From Oscillospiraceae bacterium (GTDB lineage Bacteria; Bacillota; Clostridia; Oscillospirales; UBA929), in the NCBI GenBank assembly GCA_031258665.1, contig JAIRML010000123.1, positions 1 through 5,871 of the forward strand: a stretch of 5,871 bases of DNA, given 5' to 3'. Of the stretch, positions 1 through 5,871 are shown in pieces. Made by a program: the position numbers and the translations under genes. Numbering within the stretch: position 1 is the first letter of the stretch; the number at the start of each line of letters is the position of its first letter. The notes below the pieces were generated by a model. That model had not been told where the DNA came from, made no database searches, and saw only the letters and a program-made list of their open reading frames with translations.

Positions 1-8
1 CGCGGGGT

Positions 9-39
9 GCGGTTTGCGGAAATGAATTCCGCAAACCGC
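9..39. repeat. Perfect 13-bp inverted repeat (hairpin)
   Basis: The arms at 9-21 and 27-39 are exact reverse complements and enclose a 5-nt loop (ATGAA). No T-tract follows on the plus strand, so it is not a standard terminator. About 10 nt further on is GGGATCTGTCCCC (44-56), which reads GGGGACAG on the minus strand. I associate that motif, from memory, with small dispersed REP-like repeats in Bacillota. The hairpin may therefore be the end of a mobile or REP-like element whose body lies left of the window. That origin is an inference; the hairpin itself is seen directly. Confidence 0.7.
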
Positions 40-59
40 GGATGGGATCTGTCCCCAAA

Positions 60-90
60 AAATTCTTGTTTTTTATTGCCGCTTCGCGGC
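60..90 (+). repeat. Dispersed repeat, copy 1 (31 bp with small hairpin)
   Basis: This 31-bp segment recurs at 4479-4509 in the same orientation with a single mismatch (T at 70 versus C at 4489). Weaker similarity continues for about 12 bp beyond it. It ends in a hairpin with arms GCCGC (78-82) and GCGGC (86-90) and loop TTC. As in the second copy, a longer perfect hairpin lies just upstream (9-39 here), with a different sequence. The copy sits between that hairpin and a terminator-like stem and overlaps no gene. It is most likely a member of an intergenic repeat family; two copies in one window suggest many in the genome. Confidence 0.75.
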
Positions 91-101
91 CATAAGTTAT
101 T

Positions 102-141
102 AAAAGCTGCCCTGACGAGTGTGTCGTCAGGGCAGCTTTTT
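102..141. terminator. Strong bidirectional intrinsic terminator
   Basis: The arms AAAAGCTGCCCTGACGA (102-118) and its exact reverse complement (124-140) form a perfect 17-bp stem with a GTGTG loop. On the plus strand the stem ends in TTTTT followed by GATCTTTTT. On the minus strand it ends in TTTT followed by AATAACTT. It can thus stop transcription from either side. On the minus strand it is the best terminator for the beta-propeller gene, whose stop codon is about 115 nt upstream. On the plus strand it would serve a gene left of the window. Confidence 0.8.
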
Positions 142-204
142 GATCTTTTTGATGTTTAATCGATGACTCCACTGCAAAAATGCTAAGGAACGGATTGGAT
201 ATAC

Positions 205-228
205 GTGTCATTGCTTTGGCAATGACAC
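205..228. other. 10-bp hairpin downstream of the propeller gene
   Basis: The arms GTGTCATTGC (205-214) and GCAATGACAC (219-228) pair perfectly around a TTTG loop. It lies about 30 nt beyond the stop codon of the minus-strand beta-propeller gene. No T-tract follows in the minus direction, so it may stabilise the 3' end or assist termination rather than act as a classic intrinsic terminator. A small palindrome (ATACT-C-AGTAT, 230-240) lies directly beside it. Confidence 0.55.
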
Positions 229-256
229 AATACTCAGTATATTTTTCGCAGTAAAA

Positions 257-2362
257 TCAATCGATAAGCGGCGCTATGCCTGCCTTCACCTCTTCCTCCG
301 GGGTAAACGGCAGGTCCAGCTGCCCCTTGGGCACAAAGGTATCGTAGTCGTACGCCTGGATCCGATAGCCGCCGCCCACCAGGTACAATGTGCCCCCTAT
401 ATAACACAGTCGCCGGCCGTACCCGTACCAATTGTCCGAACTCTCCTCCGGCAGCCGGGCGCGCACGTCCAGACGGCCGTCTTCGACGGCAACAACCACC
501 GCCCCCTCAAAGTTTTCCTCATTGTCCCACAACTGCAGAGGAATCCCAATCTGCCGGCGGGCCGCGTCCGCCATCAGGGCGCGCGGGTTGTACTCCGCCT
601 CCGAGGAGCCGGATCCAAGCAACAGCACATCCAGTTCCCGCGGGTCGGAGGGCACGCTCACGTCGAACAGCGAGAGCTTCACCCCAGCATCCTGGACTCC
701 GACGACCTCCTCCGTACCGTCATCCATCCGGACAAATGTCTCCCGCGTATGGCGGCCGAGCCCCACCATCAGGCCGTCCCCAATCGGGTGCAGATACTCC
801 GAGAACCCGGGGATCTTCAGGGCCCCCAACACGCGGGGCGCCGCCGGGTCGCCGAGGTCGACAACAAACAGCGGGTCCATCTGCCGAAAGGTAACCACAT
901 AGCCCATGGACCCCATGAACCGCACGGAGTGGATCGTCTCGTCCGGGGCCAGGGCCGGCGTCCGCCCGACCTCCCGCAGCGCCCCGTCGAGGATGGTGAT
1001 GTAGTTGCCGCTCCCCACCGCCGTGGTGGCAATGCGGAAGTGCCCGTCATACTCGTCCATGCTGTATTGGTTCAGCGGCTGGCCCTCCACGCGGCCGGTT
1101 CCCTCGTAGCGGATGTCTGTGCCCTCCAACGAGAACCGGTAGATGTCGGATACCGACCCCGCCTCCGACCAAATGGGCCGCACGATATACAGGGAGCGCT
1201 GGTTCATATAGAATGTCTGACCCGCGCCGAGGAGACTCTGCACCTCGCACGGGATGTCTTTCGTGATGTCGAAAGCGCCGAGCAGCAGATAGCTGGCCTC
1301 CGGCGCGTCGGGAAAATAGCGGAGCTCATCCACCGGGAGGACGCCGACATCGGGCGCGACTGCGGTGTCGCGCGACGAGGGCAGCAGAATCTCCGGTGTC
1401 GCCTCTTCAAACATCACCGGGTAGATGACTTTGTTGGCGGCGAAGTACAGCAGATTGCCCACAAGACGGGTGGCCAGCGCGGACCCTTCCACCTCCACGA
1501 CGCGGACCTGCCTCGGATGGGCCCGGTCGGAGATGTCGTATACCAGATGCCCGACAAAGGATTTGCCCGGCCGCCAGATGTCGACGGCACTCCGGCCCCG
1601 GCTGCCACCGCCGCCGCTTGCCGGTTCGCTTTCCACTTCCGGCTCCCAACGGTCAGCCGCCAGCACCAGTCTGTCGCCGGCGATATACATCTCTCGAATG
1701 TACGCGCCCTCGTACGCGCCCTCCGGTCGGATCTGGGACACGTGCCGCATGGCGCCGCCGTCCGCCCTCACAATGTGGATCTGCGTCCCCCGCGCCACAT
1801 AGAGAAAGTCTCCGTCCGTCTTCACGATGTCGCCCTCTTCGACGCCCTGAACCTGGCTGTTGGTGGTCGAATACCCGGCGCTCGCCCCGGCAGTTCCCTC
1901 GTCCGCGGCGCTTTTGGCCAACACATCACCACCCACAGGCGGCGCCGACGGCATCGGCCCAGCCGCGGGGCTGGCGGCCATATCAGCGGTGTCAGCTGCC
2001 TCAATCCCTGCGTAAAACCGGACGCCTCCCTTCCAAAGACCGTCCTCCGAGGGCTGCGCCGTCTCTTGCTTCATGAGCACGCCCATGTTGTTAAAGAGAC
2101 GCAGCAGTTCCACCATGTCGCCCACCCGTGGCAGTTCCGGTCTGGAGGCCGCCTGCACCGCCCGGACGGTCCGCGGCGCCTGCGCCGCCTCGCGGTAGTA
2201 AGGCGCCAGGCGCCCGTCCAAGGTGATTGTGTCGTGAGGCCGCAACGCGGCCTGTGTTATGGGAATGATCTTGGGAATAATCTGGAACTGAAGGCCTGCC
2301 AGCACCCCCACCGAGAGCGCCAGCGCCACCGCCCGCGTGATCCACAATGTTCGGGAACGCAT
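257..2362 (-). CDS. Membrane-anchored or secreted beta-propeller domain protein (COG4880-like)
   Basis: This gene encodes a 701-residue extracytoplasmic protein. The N-terminus has basic residues followed by a hydrophobic segment (about residues 9-27), a signal anchor or signal peptide. An Ala/Pro/Gly-rich linker (about 125-165) follows, and then the propeller. The diagnostic stretch is TTNSQVQGVEEGDIVKTDG (166-184), typical of the secreted C-terminal beta-propeller family distantly related to WD40 (Pfam Beta_propel). Further family-like blocks are LNQYSMDEYDGHFRIATT (430-447) and LKIPGFSEYLHPIGDG (515-530). A Gly/Ser-rich insert sits near 247-257. The start is the ATG at 2362-2360, because GGGAGG (2375-2370) lies 7 nt upstream and the hydrophobic segment follows at once. 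An in-frame ATG at 2377 overlaps that site. The frame stays open upstream to 2617, but that part is not protein-like. The molecular function of the family is not established and I see no catalytic motif. The family call is firm; a specific role is not offered. Confidence 0.9.
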   Translation of the reverse strand: MRSRTLWITRAVALALSVGVLAGLQFQIIPKIIPITQAALRPHDTITLDGRLAPYYREAAQAPRTVRAVQAASRPELPRVGDMVELLRLFNNMGVLMKQETAQPSEDGLWKGGVRFYAGIEAADTADMAASPAAGPMPSAPPVGGDVLAKSAADEGTAGASAGYSTTNSQVQGVEEGDIVKTDGDFLYVARGTQIHIVRADGGAMRHVSQIRPEGAYEGAYIREMYIAGDRLVLAADRWEPEVESEPASGGGGSRGRSAVDIWRPGKSFVGHLVYDISDRAHPRQVRVVEVEGSALATRLVGNLLYFAANKVIYPVMFEEATPEILLPSSRDTAVAPDVGVLPVDELRYFPDAPEASYLLLGAFDITKDIPCEVQSLLGAGQTFYMNQRSLYIVRPIWSEAGSVSDIYRFSLEGTDIRYEGTGRVEGQPLNQYSMDEYDGHFRIATTAVGSGNYITILDGALREVGRTPALAPDETIHSVRFMGSMGYVVTFRQMDPLFVVDLGDPAAPRVLGALKIPGFSEYLHPIGDGLMVGLGRHTRETFVRMDDGTEEVVGVQDAGVKLSLFDVSVPSDPRELDVLLLGSGSSEAEYNPRALMADAARRQIGIPLQLWDNEENFEGAVVVAVEDGRLDVRARLPEESSDNWYGYGRRLCYIGGTLYLVGGGYRIQAYDYDTFVPKGQLDLPFTPEEEVKAGIAPLID
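1700..1723. repeat. Exact 12-bp tandem duplication inside the propeller gene
   Basis: GTACGCGCCCTC occurs twice back to back (1700-1711 and 1712-1723). On the minus strand it encodes the duplicated tetrapeptide EGAY-EGAY, at about residues 214-221 of the beta-propeller protein. It preserves the frame and probably lies in a loop. It looks like a simple slippage duplication. Confidence 0.8.
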
Positions 2363-2653
2363 ATGTCTTCCTCCCATCCGACAACAAAAAACTAGAAATT
2401 GGGTTGTAGGCTGCAGGCGCAATCCGCGTTGGTCATCTCTTTCAACTCCGTGCCTGGCGTTACACTGCGCACACAATTGGGAGAGAGTGCCCATCCGGGC
2501 GCCTCGCAATCGCTCTTGCCGTTTTGGACGCACAAACGAAGGATTTGTTCCCCCCCGGCCAAAATATTTTTGCGCCACCCTTGGCGCGTTGTCGAGGACG
2601 CCCCCATTTCTGTTCACAAAAAATTTACATTTACTTTGGAAACACCTGTTGAC
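2363..2653. other. Divergent intergenic region without a recognisable gene
   Basis: This stretch holds the ribosome binding site of the beta-propeller gene (GGGAGG, minus strand, 2375-2370) and presumably its promoter. I cannot pick a convincing -35/-10 pair. A small inverted repeat (GCGCCA 2572-2577 / TGGCGC 2582-2587) lies next to the palindrome AAAATATTTT (2561-2570), and there is a run of seven C (2550-2556). A plus-strand frame is open through the region from a TTG at 2399, but it contains no ATG, has no ribosome binding site and has a composition unlike a protein. I treat it as non-coding. The junction with the sensor-like remnant lies near its right end. Confidence 0.5.
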
Positions 2654-3634
2654 TTGCTTGCCGCCGGCTTAACAGCGGGTTTAGCTGTAAATCGAGCGGA
2701 CGCAATACCGGCGCCTGTACAGGCAACCATAAGCCACGAGGGCAAATCGACCGTTATCGAACTCGGCAACAGCGATAAAATCCCCTATGTTGAGCTTGGT
2801 TCGGCAATCAGCCTCAACTTCAAAGACGGCCGCCCCGAAACGATCAGCGTCGTTGAAATCCTGTCCAACGCGGACGGTTCGCGCAGATACAACGAACCGA
2901 CCGACAGGACGCTTGACGTGGAGTTGTCCGGCGGCAATCTCGCCACCTTTGCCGTAACGGAGAACTTCGCGGACGCGCTCAGCTCAAATTCCGAGTATTA
3001 TCAAGCGGACAACTCGTTCAGATGGTACCGCATTATCTGCGGCGAGGGCGAGAACGCGGTTGAGTACGGCTTGTGGGTGAGAACCGACCCGCCGATAATT
3101 TTCGCTCGGGAACCCGATGTGGACGCCGCGCCGTTTTCATACACAAACGATGAATACGGGTTTACTGTGACATTTACGGCGGATTGGGCGGATAAGGCAG
3201 TGATTGCGAGAATACCGGGCATTGTGCCCGCGTTTGGCATTTCCGCGCCGAGCGCCGGCGAACACGGCGTTGGCGTCGTCGCTCGGATAGCGGTTTATCC
3301 GCAAGCGACGTGGGAAGACTCGGCGCAAGCGGTCGATGAGCGCTATATGTGGCTCGGCAGTAAAGACGGCAATGCGTTTGTTCTGCTTTTCAGTTCGGAT
3401 TTACCCGCAGCGGCGAACGATACGGAAACGCAGGAGCTGTTTGCACGAATGCAGGACGACCTTTGGGCGGGCAGTTTTGACTTTGCGGTCTACGAGGCAC
3501 AAATTACCGAGAGCGCAGGGGTTGAACGGGAAAATTTCCGAAATGACTTGGGGCGGCGGTGGAGACGCCGGTTACGCCATCCGCGCCTACCCCTGCCGCA
3601 GCAACCGACAACGTGGCCGACATCGCCGTTGTGA
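2654..3634 (+). pseudogene. M56/BlaR1-like sensor tail remnant, first part (5'-truncated)
   Basis: From about residue VDLLAAGLTAGLAVNRAD (2648 on) the frame resembles the last membrane segment and extracellular tail of clostridial M56/BlaR1-type sensors. Blocks I recall from that group include IELGNSDKIPYVELGSAISL, then LSSNSEYYQADNSFRWYRI and VEYGLWVRTD. A second module (EYGFTVTFTADW to DLWAGSFDF) follows. The zinc metallopeptidase part, with its HEXXH motif and the earlier membrane helices, is absent: the sequence upstream is the propeller gene's 5' region. The frame has no ATG until about 3347 (the M in ERYMWLG) and no ribosome binding site, so the start given (a TTG at 2654) is only an approximate edge of homology. 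The protein-like reading ends at the G4 tract 3550-3553. Beyond it this frame reads Arg-rich nonsense to its stop at 3632-3634, while the sense continues in another frame. Family assignment is from memory of sequence patterns and is moderately certain. Confidence 0.6.
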
Positions 3635-4167
3635 TCGGCAACGGGACCGGACAGGTCAGCGCGGACGGCGGCGAAACTTGGATGGACGGGGAAGCGTATC
3701 AAAAACTGCATCCAAGCCCTGACGTTGTTTGGTGGACTTATGACGAATATAAAGAATGGCTGGAAGATCAAAAGAAAATCCTGCCCGGCCTGATAGGCGG
3801 AACGGGTGGTTACTATGACGAAAAAGGCGTTTTGCATCAGGAGGTTTGGACACAGGAAAAAGTCGATGAAGCCATATCGCTGTACGAACAAACATTGGAA
3901 AGCATCGGAAACGGCGCAAAGGTTTCAAAACAGGTTGACAATGGCAACGGTGAAAGTATAGGCTATACTATCAATCCCTCTTCTGTTTCTGTCAGCGCCA
4001 TGTATACTGCGGGAATTTCCTTAAGAGACGGCGGCACAGTAAATTTGGGCCCGTTCGCGACAGCGGAGGAACGCCTTACGGCGGTCGAAGCGTTTTGTGA
4101 CGAACAGATTAAGGAAGGTAAAATGACGCGGCGGGAAGCCGATAAAATTCTGAGCGAGTACCGATAA
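3559..4167 (+). pseudogene. M56/BlaR1-like sensor tail remnant, second part (frameshifted)
   Basis: This frame continues the preceding remnant. Restoring one G in the G4 tract at 3550-3553 joins ...RNDLG to AAVETPVTPSAPTPAAATD, a Pro/Ala/Thr-rich linker. The tail follows: VSADGGETWMDGEAY, then DVVWWTYDEYKEWLEDQKK, a region predicted to be helical (VDEAISLYEQTLESIG), and a C-terminal block VNLGPFATAEERLTAVEAF ending in KILSEYR. I recall such tails at the C-terminus of clostridial M56-family metallopeptidases, outside the cell. The only nearby start is a GTG at 3559 without a ribosome binding site, so independent translation is doubtful. Expression would need a -1 slip or a correction of the sequence. 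The base composition is clearly AT-richer than the flanking genes (22 G/C of 60 in 3721-3780). No terminator follows the stop. Confidence 0.6.
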
Positions 4168-4361
4168 GGCTTATCTCTGTAAACAAACTGTTCGCATAAA
4201 CGCGTATACCCGCTTTATAGGCAAACGCCGAAAACGCGTCCGTTGTATTTCACGCCGGCGGTTAAAGTATCAGCGGCTCCGTCACATCAAAGGACTGCTC
4301 TGCCCGCAAAGTTAGTTGGACCACTTCTCTTTCCCGACCCGTTTTGCCGTAAAATTTTTAT
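4168..4361. other. Non-coding stretch between sensor remnant and SOS promoter
   Basis: I see no gene, RNA or convincing terminator here. It includes two nearby copies of AAACGCGT-like sequence (around 4198-4206 and 4232-4240) and a short imperfect palindrome near 4314-4326 that is too weak to call an operator. It separates the AT-richer remnant from the GC-rich radical SAM gene and may be decayed sequence. Confidence 0.4.
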
Positions 4362-4375
4362 AGAACATATGTTTC
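4362..4375 (+). promoter_or_regulatory. Probable LexA (SOS) box
   Basis: AGAACATATGTTTC matches the Bacillus LexA/DinR consensus CGAACRNRYGTTYC at 13 of 14 positions; only the first base differs. It contains GAAC and GTT half-sites around ATAT. It sits just upstream of an extended -10 element and overlaps where the -35 would be, a normal position for repression. The gene downstream belongs to a DNA repair-associated radical SAM family, which fits SOS control. The match is seen directly; LexA binding is inferred. Confidence 0.75.
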
Positions 4376-4400
4376 TTTTTTGCTCCGCCTGTGCTATACT
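4372..4400 (+). promoter_or_regulatory. Extended -10 promoter for the radical SAM gene
   Basis: TGCTATACT (4392-4400) is an extended -10: TG, one base, then TATACT, one mismatch from TATAAT. The hexamer 17 nt upstream (TTTCTT, 4372-4377) is a poor -35, which the TG extension could offset. It overlaps the right half of the LexA box. Transcription would start near 4407, leaving a leader of about 130 nt before the TTG start codon. Confidence 0.65.
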
Positions 4401-4451
4401 ATCCCCATAAGCCACCCCCACTGCCGTTCTCATGACTGTCGTCCTCCCAAC

Positions 4452-4473
4452 GTGGGCTGCCCCTGCAGCCCAC
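4452..4473 (+). other. Leader hairpin, 9-bp GC-rich stem
   Basis: GTGGGCTGC (4452-4460) pairs perfectly with GCAGCCCAC (4465-4473) around a CCCT loop. It lies in the predicted 5' leader of the radical SAM gene, directly before repeat copy 2. No clean T-tract follows, so it is not an obvious attenuator. Copy 1 of the repeat also has a perfect hairpin just upstream (9-39), with unrelated sequence. Confidence 0.65.
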
Positions 4474-4478
4474 AACCC

Positions 4479-4509
4479 AAATTCTTGTCTTTTATTGCCG
4501 CTTCGCGGC
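4479..4509 (+). repeat. Dispersed repeat, copy 2 (in the radical SAM leader)
   Basis: This segment is identical to 60-90 except at one base, and weaker similarity runs on to about 4521. Its hairpin is longer here: TTGCCGC (4495-4501) pairs with GCGGCAA (4505-4511) around TTC. It ends 12 nt before the ribosome binding site, so it lies within the transcribed leader and could affect mRNA stability or access to the start site. That effect is inferred. Confidence 0.75.
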
Positions 4510-4521
4510 AACAAGGTAATA

Positions 4522-4527
4522 GAGGAG
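4522..4527 (+). promoter_or_regulatory. Ribosome binding site deciding a TTG start
   Basis: GAGGAG (4522-4527) lies 11 nt before the TTG at 4539. The same frame has a stop (TGA, 4530-4532) just upstream, so no earlier start is possible. The residues after the TTG (AQDLIKKL) lead at once into the conserved family N-terminus. A GTG at 4529 belongs to another frame and is not the start. Confidence 0.7.
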
Positions 4528-4538
4528 TGTGATCCACA

Positions 4539-5871
<1,333 letters not shown>

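Noticed and set aside
749..2395. Long plus-strand open frame antisense to the propeller gene
   Set aside because: It mirrors a clearly conserved minus-strand protein in GC-rich DNA. Its product is rich in His, Arg, Pro and Gly with no recognisable domain, and no ribosome binding site is seen.
2537..2551. Possible second LexA-like site, GAAGGATTTGTTC
   Set aside because: The left half-site is GAAG rather than GAAC and the spacing is one base too long, so it does not meet the SOS consensus.
2399..2653. N-terminal extension of the sensor-like frame from a TTG at 2399
   Set aside because: There is no ribosome binding site and no ATG. The translated part has no signal peptide or family similarity and overlaps the propeller gene's upstream region.
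4314..4326. GntR/FadR-like palindrome around GTTGGACCAC
   Set aside because: The dyad is short and imperfect, lies about 40 nt above the LexA box, and no regulator gene is in view.

Overview
The window looks like a chromosomal piece from a GC-rich member of the Bacillota, most likely a clostridial (Oscillospiraceae-like) bacterium. This is inferred from three things: Gram-positive style ribosome binding sites (GGGAGG and AGAGGAG), a Bacillus-type LexA box, and protein families common in that group (a COG4880-type secreted beta-propeller, an M56/BlaR1-like sensor tail, and a radical SAM DNA-repair protein of the UDG-linked type). No taxonomic marker gene is present, so the assignment is tentative.

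Layout. Positions 1-256 hold no gene but are rich in structure: a perfect 13-bp hairpin (9-39), a dispersed 31-bp repeat with its own small hairpin (60-90), a strong 17-bp terminator-like stem (102-140) and another 10-bp hairpin (205-228). The minus strand 2362-257 encodes an intact 701-residue membrane-anchored or secreted beta-propeller protein. A stretch without a recognisable gene (2363-2653) separates it from a plus-strand remnant (about 2654-4167). The remnant resembles the extracellular tail of M56/BlaR1-type membrane sensors. It lacks the metallopeptidase part and any ATG start, and it is split by a -1 frame change at a G4 tract (3550-3553). Its base composition is visibly lower in GC than both neighbours. 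After a further non-coding stretch comes an SOS-type promoter (LexA box 4362-4375, extended -10 at 4392-4400). It precedes a structured leader of about 130 nt that contains the second copy of the dispersed repeat. The last gene starts at a TTG at 4539 and runs off the right edge. It is a radical SAM protein with a CxxxCxxC cluster motif and a C-terminal helix-hairpin-helix, matching the putative DNA modification/repair family usually encoded beside a UDG-superfamily protein.

How it fits together. The strongest story is at the right: a DNA-repair radical SAM gene behind a near-consensus LexA box, so probably damage-inducible, with a dispersed repeat lying between promoter and ribosome binding site. 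The propeller gene and the decayed sensor tail are divergent neighbours with no evident functional link. The sensor tail looks like a relic of rearrangement or transfer.
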